From contig NZ_VUMR01000015.1 in NCBI RefSeq assembly GCF_009696075.1, forward strand, positions 1-32,558: a DNA stretch of 32,558 bases, read 5' to 3'. A program made the position numbers and the translations under genes. The notes beneath the pieces were generated by a model, which ran no database searches, was not told the origin of the DNA, and worked only from the letters and a program-made list of their open reading frames with translations. Source of the DNA: Holdemanella porci. Its GTDB lineage: Bacteria > Bacillota_I > Bacilli_A > Erysipelotrichales > Erysipelotrichaceae. The number at the start of each line of letters is the position of its first letter. The stretch's first letter is position 1. Below are positions 15,323 to 23,797 of this stretch, in pieces.

Positions 15323-16552
15323 ATGAATTTTGTGAAGGAAAGTGTCAATCAAACACCAATTGTAGATACTGTATTCTCAATTGTTGCCAAGGCAAAAGAG
15401 GCTAAGGCTAAGGTGGGAAGTGAAAATGTTGTAGATGCGACAATTGGTTCTTTATATGATGAAGAGGGAACTTTGGTTGCCTTAGACAGTGTATTTAGTT
15501 CATTAAAAAACTTGGATAATAAAGTATTGGCAGCCTATGCAGCTAGTTTTACAGGAAATCCAGACTTTAGACAAAAAGTATATGACTGGGTATTGAATGG
15601 AAATTCACACTTAGAACATGAAGTTATCGCAACACCTGGAGGAACCGGTGCCGTTGGTATGACTTTACAAGAGTGTCTAGATGAGGGACAAACAGTTGTC
15701 TTGCCAGAAATCGCATGGGGTTCTTATGCACTAATGGCGCAGATGCACAATCTGAATGTGGAAAAATATAGTTTATTTGAAGAAGATCACTTTAATTTAA
15801 ACTCCTTTAAATCAGCATGTAAAAATGTGATGGAAAAACAAAATCGTTTAGTCATTGTGATCAATGATCCTTGTCACAATCCAACTGGTTATTCTTTGAG
15901 TGAAGACGAATGGAAAGAAGTAATCTCTTTCTTGAATGAATGTTCAAAAACACATGCCGTAGTATTGTTGAATGATATTGCGTACATTGATTTTTCTTCT
16001 AGACAAGAAAAGGCGAAAGAATACTTTGCGCAGTTTGATCAAATTGAGAAAAATTTTGTCGTAATCGTCGCATTTAGTTTATCAAAATCAATGACAAGTT
16101 ATGGTCTTCGTTGTGGAGCTGCCATTGTGTTAGGACAAGAAAAAGAAGCAGTTCGACAAGTAAAGATTGTGTTTGAAAAGGATGCGCGTGCGACTTGGTC
16201 AAATATCAACAATGGAGCTATGGCTACATTTGTAGATGTATTAGACAATCATAAAGATGCGTATGATCAAGAAAGATTGCACTATGTAAATTTATTAAAA
16301 GAACGTGGAGATATATTTGTCAAAGAAGCGAATGAAGTGGGATTAAAACATTATCCTTACAAAGAAGGATTCTTCGTAACTTTATCTATGGATAATGAAA
16401 CACGTGACAAATTCCATGAGGCATTAATGGAAAACAACATTTTTACCGTCAAAGTAAATTTGGGTATTCGTGTTGCGATTTGTTCTTTATCGGTTGAAAA
16501 GACAAAGGGACTCGCAAAAAAGATGAAGGATATTTTGGATACAGTAGCTTAA
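15323..16552 (+). CDS. PLP-dependent class I/II aminotransferase, probably aromatic
   Basis: The 409-residue fold-type I aminotransferase has ATPGGTGAVG (cofactor phosphate loop), NDPCHNPTGY with the carboxylate-side Asn, LNDIAYIDF with the PLP-ring Asp and Tyr, and the Schiff-base lysine Lys255 in FSLSKSMTSYGLR. The Asn-Pro-Cys-His-Asn-Pro-Thr-Gly block is seen in aspartate/tyrosine aminotransferases. Its position two bases after pheA, with the ribosome site GGAGG inside the end of pheA, suggests it transaminates phenylpyruvate to phenylalanine; this is inferred from context rather than from specificity residues, and aspartate aminotransferase activity is possible. A terminator hairpin overlaps its stop, and a GNAT gene on the other strand ends within the last four bases. 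Confidence 0.85.
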   Translation: MNFVKESVNQTPIVDTVFSIVAKAKEAKAKVGSENVVDATIGSLYDEEGTLVALDSVFSSLKNLDNKVLAAYAASFTGNPDFRQKVYDWVLNGNSHLEHEVIATPGGTGAVGMTLQECLDEGQTVVLPEIAWGSYALMAQMHNLNVEKYSLFEEDHFNLNSFKSACKNVMEKQNRLVIVINDPCHNPTGYSLSEDEWKEVISFLNECSKTHAVVLLNDIAYIDFSSRQEKAKEYFAQFDQIEKNFVVIVAFSLSKSMTSYGLRCGAAIVLGQEKEAVRQVKIVFEKDARATWSNINNGAMATFVDVLDNHKDAYDQERLHYVNLLKERGDIFVKEANEVGLKHYPYKEGFFVTLSMDNETRDKFHEALMENNIFTVKVNLGIRVAICSLSVEKTKGLAKKMKDILDTVA

Positions 16553-16569
16553 TACTGTATCTTTTTTTT
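16538..16569 (+). terminator. Intrinsic terminator of the pheA-aminotransferase unit
   Basis: GATACAGT (16538-16545) and ACTGTATC (16554-16561) form a perfect 8-bp stem followed by eight T residues. The loop contains the stop codon. It also underlies the 3' end of the convergent GNAT gene. Confidence 0.85.
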
Positions 16570-16965
16570 CATCCACACATGTGGTACTCCTTCATCATCA
16601 TCAATTTGACCAAACTGAATATAGCCTTGTTTTTCATAGAATGGGCAGATACGAACTTGTGCGTGTACTACGATTAAGTCTCCATTTAATTTTTTGATTT
16701 CATTTTCGGCACTTTCAAGTAGTGAATTACCAATATGCAGGTTTCGATATTTCTTTAATACGGCTACCCTTCCAATAGTGTAATGATTGTTTTCTTTGAA
16801 GAATCGGCATGTTCCGATTGGCTTTCCTTCGTCAAAGACAACGATATGATGACTAATAGTGTCGATTTCATCAAATTCGTTTTTAAAGCCTTGTTCTTTC
16901 ATGAATACTTCAATACGTATGTCTTTGGCATCTTGTGGTAAGGTTGTAAAAATTTTTGTGTTCAT
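16549..16965 (-). CDS. GNAT-family N-acetyltransferase
   Basis: The 138-residue cytosolic protein has the GNAT core: an early FMKEQGF segment as in ElaA-like members, then IGTCRFF, and the acetyl-CoA pyrophosphate-binding block IGRVAVLKKYRNLHIGNSLL corresponding to V-x-x-x-x-R-x-x-G-x-G, here with Leu-His-Ile in the loop. It closes with CPFYEKQGY and a short C-terminal strand. The substrate is unknown. AGAGGA on the minus strand lies just before the ATG. The gene is divergent from the SNF2 helicase and convergent with the aminotransferase, with a four-base overlap at the stop codons. Confidence 0.88.
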   Translation of the reverse strand: MNTKIFTTLPQDAKDIRIEVFMKEQGFKNEFDEIDTISHHIVVFDEGKPIGTCRFFKENNHYTIGRVAVLKKYRNLHIGNSLLESAENEIKKLNGDLIVVHAQVRICPFYEKQGYIQFGQIDDDEGVPHVWMKKKIQY

Positions 16966-17021
16966 ATTATTCCTCTTTCTTTCTGATACATTAACAACTC
17001 AAAAATAGAAAGTCAAATTTG

Positions 17022-17048
17022 TGATATAATAAAAAGAAAGTTAGGTGG
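17022..17048 (+). promoter_or_regulatory. Extended -10 promoter and RBS of the SNF2 helicase gene
   Basis: TGA followed by consensus TATAAT (17022-17030) makes a strong extended -10; no convincing -35 is seen. AGGTGG (17043-17048) lies seven bases before the ATG at 17056. Confidence 0.6.
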
Positions 17049-17055
17049 TCTGCGT

Positions 17056-20000
17056 ATGCATATTTTTGAAGAGTCTCTAAATCGTTTTATTAAAAATTCA
17101 TGGATATATTATGAGGCAAATGATCCTTATTATGCAGGTAAGATTGAGCGTATTTCAATTGAAAAAGTGCATGATCGGATTTTATATTATGAAGTAAAGG
17201 CTATTATTCAAACGCGTTGGAATGAGGAAATTATTAACTTTAGAGTGAATGAATATGGTACGATATTAACTACAAATTGTACTTGCTCACAAGAGACACA
17301 TAAAGGGTGTGTGCATTTAGTAAGTGTAGTGCGTGCCATTAATGCGATCAATCCCCAGACTTTTCCGTTTTGCGTGGAGTATCAACAATATATTGAAGAA
17401 AAAAAACGTCAGGAAGAATTGGAAAGAAAGCGTCGTAGAATTCATAGTTTGAATCAGGCGGCATTTGATTTCCTAAAAGAAAAACAAGAAGATAAAGTTA
17501 ACAATTTCTTTAAGGAAAATGAGAATCGAATTCGTTTGACGTTGCATTCTTCAAATTCGTATTATTATGATCAGACGGCATTTAAATTAAAGATTCAAGT
17601 GAATCGTGCATATACAGTAAAGAATATTCAAGCTTTAATGCGAGGCTTTTTTGAAAAGAAATTGGAATCTTTTGGGAAAAACACACAGATTTATTTAAAT
17701 CCAGAAGATTTGGATGAGCCAAGTCAAATGATTTATTCATTTTTGATGAAATATACTTTTTCAAAAGATTGGCAAAAAGACGGGGAAATCTATTCGGAAT
17801 GTCTGGATGATTTCTTTGATTTAAATGTATCTTTGCCTAGTGACTATACCGAATTTAAAACGGATGAAAAAGATATAAAATTAGTTATAAAATTGGTTGA
17901 ATATGATGATTGTTTCGAACTCAATGTGGATTTGGATGATAATTTTACAATTGGTAATAAACATTTCTATGTAGTGGATTATAAAAATATTACGCGATAT
18001 ACATTGGATGCGGATGGCTTTTTAGCTTCACTTGCATATAATGTTTCGCAAGAAGATGGTTGGTTGATTAAAAAAAGTGAATTTAGAGCTTTTTACTTAC
18101 AATGCTTGCAGCCATATATGGATTATATTCAATTAGAAACGAATGTAGATGTAGAAAAATATGCGACTGTAATTGAGAATATTCGTGTGTATTCAGATCT
18201 TGAAAATGCGAATATGATTGTATGGGGAAACTATCTAGAAAATAATCAAAAAAAAAGTTTCTTCACAAATACAGATTCCAACCAAATCGCTAGTATAGAA
18301 GCAATTATTTCGCATTATGCGATCAAGATTGAAGATAATAAGGCTGTATTTAAAGGTCGAAGTGATGCGTTATATAATTTTTTGGATTATGGAATTCCTT
18401 TGATTCAAAAACAAGCGGATGTGTATGTGTCTGAGGAATTGAAACGTTTAAAGAATCGTCGCAGTATGAATTTAAGTGTAAAGGCCTATGTTCAAAATGA
18501 TTTATTGAAGATGGAACTAGATAGTGATGTGAACGCAGATGAATTATCGCATATTTTAAATGCGTATCGAAGGAAGAAAAAGTTTTATCAGTTAAAGAAT
18601 GGTGAAATGATTGATTTGGAAGATACAGGTTTAGAACAGTTGAATGAATTGGCTTCTACAATGAATTTAACGACTAAGGATTTCAAGAAGGGAACAATTG
18701 AAAAACCAGCATATCAGGCTTTCCATTTAATGGATGTGGATTCAGAATTGGATGTTCGTAATGATGATTCGGTTACAGAATATACAGATCGATTAATGAA
18801 AGTGAAAGAACAAACGATTCAATTGAAGGATGAGTATAAATCTTTATTGCGCACGTATCAGCAGCAGGGCATTCAATGGTTGTATGATTTGAAAAACATG
18901 AATTTAAATGGAATTCTTGCCGATGATATGGGGCTTGGAAAAACTATTCAGGTATTGGTGTTTTATGAACAGTTTGTTTCAAAGGATAAACCGAGTTTGA
19001 TTGTATGTCCAAGTAGTCTTATGTATAACTGGATGTCAGAAATTGAAAAGTTTAAGATTGGTGTGGACGCTGTTTGTGTTACGGGAACGCAAGAAGTTCG
19101 TAAAGAGATTATTCAGGAAAATCACGAACTCTATATTACGACATATGATTATTTGCGTAGGGACGTTGAATTGTATATGCCTATGGAATTTGAATATATT
19201 GTTCTAGATGAGGCACAGTTTATTAAGAATCCTAAGACAAAGAATGCGCAAAGTGTAAAGGCTTTAAAAAGTAAACATCGTTTGGCATTAACAGGAACGC
19301 CAATTGAGAATAGTTTAAGTGAATTGTGGAGTATCTTTGATTTCTTGTTGCCAGGCTATCTATATAGTTTGAATTATTTCACAAAGAATTTTGAGAAACC
19401 CATTCAGATGGGGGATGATGACAGACAGTCCAAACTTCAAAAGTTGGTGTCGCCATTTATTTTGCGTAGAACGAAAAAACAAGTGTTGAAGGATTTACCG
19501 GATAAGGTTGAGAAAGATATATGGTTAAACTTTAGTCCACAGGAAAAACAGTTGTATCTTGCAAATCTTGCCCAAGTCAATGAGCAGCTTCAGCAACAAT
19601 TTGAATTGGAACAAGTGGATTCTATTTTGATCATCGCGATGATGACGCGTCTTCGTCAGATTTGTTGCGAACCAAGAATGTTATATGAAAACTATAAGGG
19701 TGAGAGTACAAAGTTTACAATGTGTCTTGAATTGATTGAGACATTAAAAGAGAATGGTAAGAAAGTCTTGTTGTTTTCAAGTTTCACAAGTATTTTTGAT
19801 TCCTTTATCGAAGAGTTTAATCAGCGAGGTATCAAATACCATATGATTACGGGTGCAGTTGATAAAAAGAAGCGTAAGGAAGAAGTAGATGCTTTTCAGA
19901 GTGATGATTCGGACGTATTCTTAATTTCATTAAAGGCTGGTGGAACTGGGCTAAATCTGACTAAGGCACAAGCTGTGATTCATTATGATCCTTGGTGGAA

Positions 20001-20220
20001 TGTGAGTGCGCAAAATCAAGCAACAGATCGTGCGTATCGTATTGGTCAGACAAAGAATGTGTTAGTGTATCAGTTGTTGATGAAGAACACAATAGAAGCG
20101 AAAATCTATGAGATGCAGAAGCGCAAAAAAGAGATGAGTGATATATTTGTCGAAAATTCAAATGGTGGCATTTCGACTTTATCCAAGGAAGAATTGAGGG
20201 ATTTATTCTCTATGGAATAG
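17056..20220 (+). CDS. SWIM zinc-finger SNF2-family DNA helicase/translocase
   Basis: The 1054-residue protein is a bacterial RapA-like SNF2 ATPase. Residues 70-100 carry a SWIM zinc finger, CTCSQETHKGCVH (C-x-C...C-x-H). The middle, about 130-600, corresponds to the bacterial SNF2-helicase-associated region. The ATPase core begins near residue 600: QGIQWLY, ILADDMGLGKTIQ (Walker A), CPSSLMYNW, LDEAQFIKN (DEAQ box), ALTGTPIEN, and in the second lobe LLFSSFT, LISLKAGGTGLNLT and QATDRAYRIGQ (motif VI). All key residues are present. Such proteins remodel nucleoprotein or RNA polymerase complexes; the actual role of this group is unknown. It has its own promoter and terminator, so it is monocistronic. 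Confidence 0.92.
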   Translation: MHIFEESLNRFIKNSWIYYEANDPYYAGKIERISIEKVHDRILYYEVKAIIQTRWNEEIINFRVNEYGTILTTNCTCSQETHKGCVHLVSVVRAINAINPQTFPFCVEYQQYIEEKKRQEELERKRRRIHSLNQAAFDFLKEKQEDKVNNFFKENENRIRLTLHSSNSYYYDQTAFKLKIQVNRAYTVKNIQALMRGFFEKKLESFGKNTQIYLNPEDLDEPSQMIYSFLMKYTFSKDWQKDGEIYSECLDDFFDLNVSLPSDYTEFKTDEKDIKLVIKLVEYDDCFELNVDLDDNFTIGNKHFYVVDYKNITRYTLDADGFLASLAYNVSQEDGWLIKKSEFRAFYLQCLQPYMDYIQLETNVDVEKYATVIENIRVYSDLENANMIVWGNYLENNQKKSFFTNTDSNQIASIEAIISHYAIKIEDNKAVFKGRSDALYNFLDYGIPLIQKQADVYVSEELKRLKNRRSMNLSVKAYVQNDLLKMELDSDVNADELSHILNAYRRKKKFYQLKNGEMIDLEDTGLEQLNELASTMNLTTKDFKKGTIEKPAYQAFHLMDVDSELDVRNDDSVTEYTDRLMKVKEQTIQLKDEYKSLLRTYQQQGIQWLYDLKNMNLNGILADDMGLGKTIQVLVFYEQFVSKDKPSLIVCPSSLMYNWMSEIEKFKIGVDAVCVTGTQEVRKEIIQENHELYITTYDYLRRDVELYMPMEFEYIVLDEAQFIKNPKTKNAQSVKALKSKHRLALTGTPIENSLSELWSIFDFLLPGYLYSLNYFTKNFEKPIQMGDDDRQSKLQKLVSPFILRRTKKQVLKDLPDKVEKDIWLNFSPQEKQLYLANLAQVNEQLQQQFELEQVDSILIIAMMTRLRQICCEPRMLYENYKGESTKFTMCLELIETLKENGKKVLLFSSFTSIFDSFIEEFNQRGIKYHMITGAVDKKKRKEEVDAFQSDDSDVFLISLKAGGTGLNLTKAQAVIHYDPWWNVSAQNQATDRAYRIGQTKNVLVYQLLMKNTIEAKIYEMQKRKKEMSDIFVENSNGGISTLSKEELRDLFSME

Positions 20221-20257
20221 GAACTATATAATTTTTTGAAATATATAGTTCTTTTTT
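20221..20257 (+). terminator. Intrinsic terminator of the SNF2 helicase gene
   Basis: GAACTATATA (20221-20230) and TATATAGTTC (20242-20251) form a perfect 10-bp stem followed by six T residues. Confidence 0.85.
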
Positions 20258-20309
20258 ATGAAAGTGCGTTAAAATAGAAGTAATGAAGGGATTACAAAAT
20301 GGTGATAAA

Positions 20310-21779
20310 ATGAATAGAAGTGCAGGAATCTTATGTCCTGTTTTCTCTATCCCTGCAAATCAAGGGATTGGTGATTTAGGGCAAAAAACAATTCGAATGA
20401 TAGATATTATTGCGGATGCAGGGTATGCCATATGGCAAATCTTGCCTTTGCAGATGACAGGCCCCACTCATTCTCCATATCAGACATATTCAAGTTTTGC
20501 GGGGGATCCTATCTATATTAACTTGGATCGTTTGTGTGAAATGGGGTTGTTGACGCAAAGCTCAATTGTGAATTGTAATAAGTTTAAAGACTTTGTTGAA
20601 TATGACAAGATTCGTGAATTCAAGGAATCTTATTTTCAAAAGGCCTTTAAAGTTTTTAAAAAGGAATTTGATTCATTTAAAGAAGATTTTGAAGCATTTA
20701 AGCGTGATGCATTTTGGCTAGAGGATTGGTCTGCCTACTCTTTATTTAAGAGTTTTTATAATGGGGCTCCATGGTTTGAGTGGGAAGATGAATATAAGAA
20801 CTGGCCAGAAAATCGTGATATTGATTTGGATGATTATAAAGATGAGATTTTTTATATTGAATTTTTACAGTTTGTTTTTTATAAACAATTGGATGAAATT
20901 CAAATGTATGCGCACGCAAGAAAACTTAAAATCATGGGAGATATGCCATTCTATGTAGATTTAGATAGTGCGGATGTATGGTGCAACCGTAAAGCTTTCT
21001 TATTGGATGAAGAAGGAAAACCAGAATATATTGCGGGTTGTCCACCAGATTATTTTAGTGAAACTGGACAACGTTGGGGAATGCCAATTTATGATTTTGA
21101 TGCGCAGGAAAAAAATGGATATCTTTTCTGGTGCAATCGTATGAGTTGGATGAATCGTTGTTACGACATGGTGAGAATCGATCATTTTAGAGCGTTTAAT
21201 ACATATTGGAAGATTCCAGAATCTTGTCCTACTGCCATTGAGGGAAAATGGATCTTGGGCCCTGCTCATAAATTGATGGATGCGATTTTAAAGTCATGCC
21301 CAGATATTGTCTTAGTGGCAGAAGATTTAGGCTTGATTCGTCCTGAGGTTATTGAACTTGAGGAAGATTATGGGATTCCAGGAATGGATGTTTTATTGTT
21401 TAGAATGGAAGCCAAACAACTAAAGAAAAAGGCAAAGAAAAACTCTGTGTTGTATACAGGAACACATGATAATGCGACATGCAATGAAGATTATCATACG
21501 TATGATTCAAATAAGCGTATTAGTTTGCGTCGTTTCTTTAAAAACCAAGGCTATTCAAGCCGTGCCTTTAATGAAATGTTGTGTCAGTTTGCGTTAGATA
21601 GTAATGCAGATACAGTAATTCTTCCTATTTGGGATATTTGTGGATATAAAGAAGAGGCTAGAATCAATACACCTGGAACAGTATCAGACAAAAACTGGAC
21701 TTGGAAGTTAAAAGATTTTAAGACATTTCCAGATAAGGTAATGAAGACAAAAGAATGGATTGAAAAATCGAATCGCTAA
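20310..21779 (+). CDS. malQ: 4-alpha-glucanotransferase (amylomaltase)
   Basis: MalQ, a GH77 enzyme, transfers alpha-1,4-glucan segments between maltodextrins during glycogen or maltodextrin use in the cytosol. From the chosen start the product is 489 residues and opens MNRSAGILCPVFSIPANQGI, which aligns with the usual N-terminus. The sugar-binding and catalytic blocks are present: PYQTYSSFAGDP, MGDMPFYVDLDSADVW, MVRIDHFRAF (nucleophile Asp), LVAEDLG (acid/base Glu) and YTGTHDNAT (third Asp). An in-frame ATG at 20283 exists but lacks a good ribosome site and lies at the expected transcription start of a TAAAAT -10; GGTGA at 20301-20305 serves the 20310 ATG. No glycogen phosphorylase or glg genes are nearby. 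Confidence 0.92.
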   Translation: MNRSAGILCPVFSIPANQGIGDLGQKTIRMIDIIADAGYAIWQILPLQMTGPTHSPYQTYSSFAGDPIYINLDRLCEMGLLTQSSIVNCNKFKDFVEYDKIREFKESYFQKAFKVFKKEFDSFKEDFEAFKRDAFWLEDWSAYSLFKSFYNGAPWFEWEDEYKNWPENRDIDLDDYKDEIFYIEFLQFVFYKQLDEIQMYAHARKLKIMGDMPFYVDLDSADVWCNRKAFLLDEEGKPEYIAGCPPDYFSETGQRWGMPIYDFDAQEKNGYLFWCNRMSWMNRCYDMVRIDHFRAFNTYWKIPESCPTAIEGKWILGPAHKLMDAILKSCPDIVLVAEDLGLIRPEVIELEEDYGIPGMDVLLFRMEAKQLKKKAKKNSVLYTGTHDNATCNEDYHTYDSNKRISLRRFFKNQGYSSRAFNEMLCQFALDSNADTVILPIWDICGYKEEARINTPGTVSDKNWTWKLKDFKTFPDKVMKTKEWIEKSNR

Positions 21780-21801
21780 GGGGCAGTCTTGCTCCTTTTC
21801 T
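21778..21801 (+). terminator. Intrinsic terminator of malQ
   Basis: AAGGGGCA (21778-21785) pairs with TGCTCCTT (21790-21797) with one G-U pair and a GTCT loop, followed by TTCTT. Confidence 0.75.
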
Positions 21802-21835
21802 TGTGTATTGTTAAAATAAGATGGAGGTGGGAACA

Positions 21836-22411
21836 ATGAAAAAGTTAATAACGATTTTATGTTCGTTTGTTCTATGTATATCTTTGTTTGGGTGTCAAAA
21901 AGGGACAAAGGATTATATCGCAAAGATTGAAGTGAAGGACTATGGAACAATTACATTAAAGTTGGATGGGAAAACAGCTCCAATTACAGTACAAAACTTT
22001 GTAGATCTTGCCAAATCTGGCTTTTATGATGGATTGACATTCCATCGAATTATTGAAGGATTCATGATTCAGGGTGGTGATCCTAACGGAAATGGTACGG
22101 GAGGATCAGATAAAACCATTAAGGGTGAATTTAAGGAGAATGGTGTAAAAAATAATATTAAGCATAAGCGTGGTGTGATTTCTATGGCAAGAAGCTCAGA
22201 TTTTGATTCAGCCAGTTCACAATTCTTTATTATGCAAGAAGACAATGATTCATTAGATGGGCAATATGCTGCCTTTGGACATGTCACAAAGGGAATGAAG
22301 GTTGTGGACAAGATTTGTGAAGATGCAGATCCAATGGATGATAATGGAACAATTGCACAAAGTAAGCAGCCTGTCATCAAAACAATTACAGTATCAGAAA
22401 TTAACGACTAG
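21836..22411 (+). CDS. Cyclophilin-type peptidyl-prolyl isomerase, lipoprotein
   Basis: The 191-residue product begins [20 protein letters not shown], a signal peptide with lipobox LFGC; Cys20 should be lipidated and the enzyme anchored outside the membrane, where it would help secreted proteins fold. The mature part is a cyclophilin domain: [41 protein letters not shown] with the catalytic Arg in [40 protein letters not shown] with the active-site Gln-Phe-Phe, and [10 protein letters not shown]. The start at 21836 is preferred over 21821 because GGAGGTGG lies between them. It is monocistronic, with a terminator overlapping the stop codon. Confidence 0.92.
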   Translation: MKKLITILCSFVLCISLFGCQKGTKDYIAKIEVKDYGTITLKLDGKTAPITVQNFVDLAKSGFYDGLTFHRIIEGFMIQGGDPNGNGTGGSDKTIKGEFKENGVKNNIKHKRGVISMARSSDFDSASSQFFIMQEDNDSLDGQYAAFGHVTKGMKVVDKICEDADPMDDNGTIAQSKQPVIKTITVSEIND

Positions 22412-22430
22412 AGTAATCTAGTTGTTTTTT
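22405..22430 (+). terminator. Intrinsic terminator of the cyclophilin gene
   Basis: CGACTAGA (22405-22412) pairs with TCTAGTTG (22417-22424) around GTAA, followed by six T residues. It is the last intact plus-strand signal before the IS91-type insertion. Confidence 0.82.
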
Positions 22431-22524
22431 ATATATTAAGATTTTGGTTTCGGAACAGGGAAATGTAATATGTGAAAAAATATCGGATTATCACAATTTG
22501 TAGGTTATCAGGAACGACAAAAAG

Positions 22525-22540
22525 GACTATCATAATAGTC
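22525..22540. repeat. Subterminal hairpin at the putative oriIS end
   Basis: GACTAT (22525-22530) and ATAGTC (22535-22540) flank CATA. It lies nine bases inside the putative GAAC junction. Hairpins near the replication-origin end are a known feature of HUH elements; the match here is structural only. Confidence 0.45.
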
Positions 22541-22570
22541 AACATTTTGTATTTGTCTTTAGTTGTTGAA

Positions 22571-22735
22571 TTATTTTTTTACAATCATCTTATGATTACA
22601 TTCAGAGCAGTGCATCATATAGTTTTCTTCAGGTTCATTTGGAAATAATTCATCGATCAACCATCTAGGTACTTCTTCTTCGTAACCGCATTTTGTGCAT
22701 TTCATCAATACATCTTTTTCTGTATGTTCTGTCAT
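22571..22735 (-). CDS. Small two-CxxC zinc-ribbon protein overlapping the transposase 3' end
   Basis: The 54-residue product has MKCTKCGYEEEVPRW in its first half and MMHCSECNHKMIVKK at the end: two CxxC knuckles about 27 residues apart, a zinc-ribbon pattern. AAGGA lies about eight bases before the ATG, so this is a real start and not a chance frame. It overlaps the last 24 codons of the transposase frame in a different reading frame, inside the IS91-type element. A longer frame open to 22825 exists but has no ribosome site. Its role is unknown; a DNA-binding accessory factor for transposition or its control is one possibility. I do not know of a described family. Confidence 0.6.
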   Translation of the reverse strand: MTEHTEKDVLMKCTKCGYEEEVPRWLIDELFPNEPEENYMMHCSECNHKMIVKK

Positions 22736-23797
22736 TTCTCTTGTCCTTGAATGGATTATATGTATAAGTATAGAACATTGTGGCTTTACATTTGCATTGA
22801 ATTGGTTCTCTGTTAAAAGAATCAATCAAATGAGTGCGGTACTTCAATTTATTGAGTTTGTTTTTAAGGGCTTTGGTTCTTTTTTCACGAGAATAATCCT
22901 TATTCTTTTTGATTCCAAGAAGTGCATGTACTTTATCTAGAGTTTTCTTAGAAGCATTGGCATAGAATCCATAATATCGAGTTGTTAAGAAATGATAGTT
23001 CGGTATATGTATAATAAGGCGGTTTATAAAATCAATCACATTATCTGTGACATTATGACGTTTTTCATCCTTATGATCATTGTAGAACCAGCCGACAGTC
23101 TTTGATTCTTTATTGTATTCTGTGATTCTATTTTCAGCCATGGCAGGCCTACCTGCATAGCGAATAAAATAGTTTACGCAGCCTTGAATATCTTTACTGT
23201 TTTTATTAGATGAAGCATCGTTAGAATCGTTGTCATTGGATTTGAACTTGGCATAGACATAGAATCCTTTAGGATGGTCTTTATAGAGTCTGTTCTTTTC
23301 TTCAGGTTTCTTCAATCCACCAGCTTCCTGTATGAGTCGAATGAATTCAAACTGAAAAGTTTTTCTAAGCTTAGTAAAATTGAAATGATGAAATGTTTTG
23401 ATTTTATCTTTTTTAAAAGAATAGATTAATTCAGGAATAAGACAATAAATGTGTGGATTCCATTTAAGGTCCCTTCCAAAAGTATGTATAGTGGCAATCA
23501 TGCCAAATTAATTACGAACAGGAATGTCTTTGAATATATAGTGGGTATCAGACAGCTTTTTCTTTTTGAGTTTATCGGCAAGAGATTTATTGGTAAGAAT
23601 GGAAATGGTGTTTCTTGAAGCAACAAACAATAGATTGAGTCGAGTACGATCCTGTCTGAACCAGTTTCTAAGTTCTTCAGGAATAGTAAAGACAATGTGT
23701 CTATGAGGATAGGTAGCCTTGACTGCAAGCTGCTTGGCATATTTAACACCACAGGCATTACAGAACCTGGAATGGCATGAGTGTGGAATAATATTCC
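22665..23797 (-). pseudogene. IS91-type Y2 transposase, truncated and with an in-frame stop
   Basis: Reading on the minus strand, the frame goes IIPHSCHSRFCNACGVKYAK (part of the N-terminal zinc-binding domain), HRHIVFTIPEELRNWFR, then IPVRN, a TAA at 23508-23510, and continues in the same frame FGMIATIHTFGRDLKWNPHI, so the break is a single nonsense codon and not a frameshift. Two catalytic tyrosines remain in CVNYFIRYAGRP (Y-x3-Y). The metal-binding HUH motif reads H-I-Y, with Tyr encoded at 23445-23447 where a second His is expected (usual NPHIH). The first part of the zinc-binding domain is missing at the junction near 23797. Loss of the stop-free frame, of the HUH histidine and of the N-terminus each predict an inactive enzyme. 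Confidence 0.85.

Larger units (their letters stand above)
22516..23797 (-). mobile_element. IS91-type (Y2 transposase) insertion sequence, truncated at the transposase 5' side
   Basis: The element is defined by its transposase (22665-23797) and an internal small gene (22571-22735). The end downstream of the transposase is placed tentatively at 22516, just after a GAAC tetranucleotide (22512-22515) that would be the GTTC target at the oriIS side of IS91-family elements; a perfect hairpin at 22525-22540 lies just inside, as expected of such ends. The other edge falls at about 23795, where transposase-like coding passes into ABC-transporter coding on the opposite strand. The upstream zinc-finger part of the transposase and the terIS end are missing, so the element cannot be complete. 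No target duplication is expected for this family. Confidence 0.6.
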
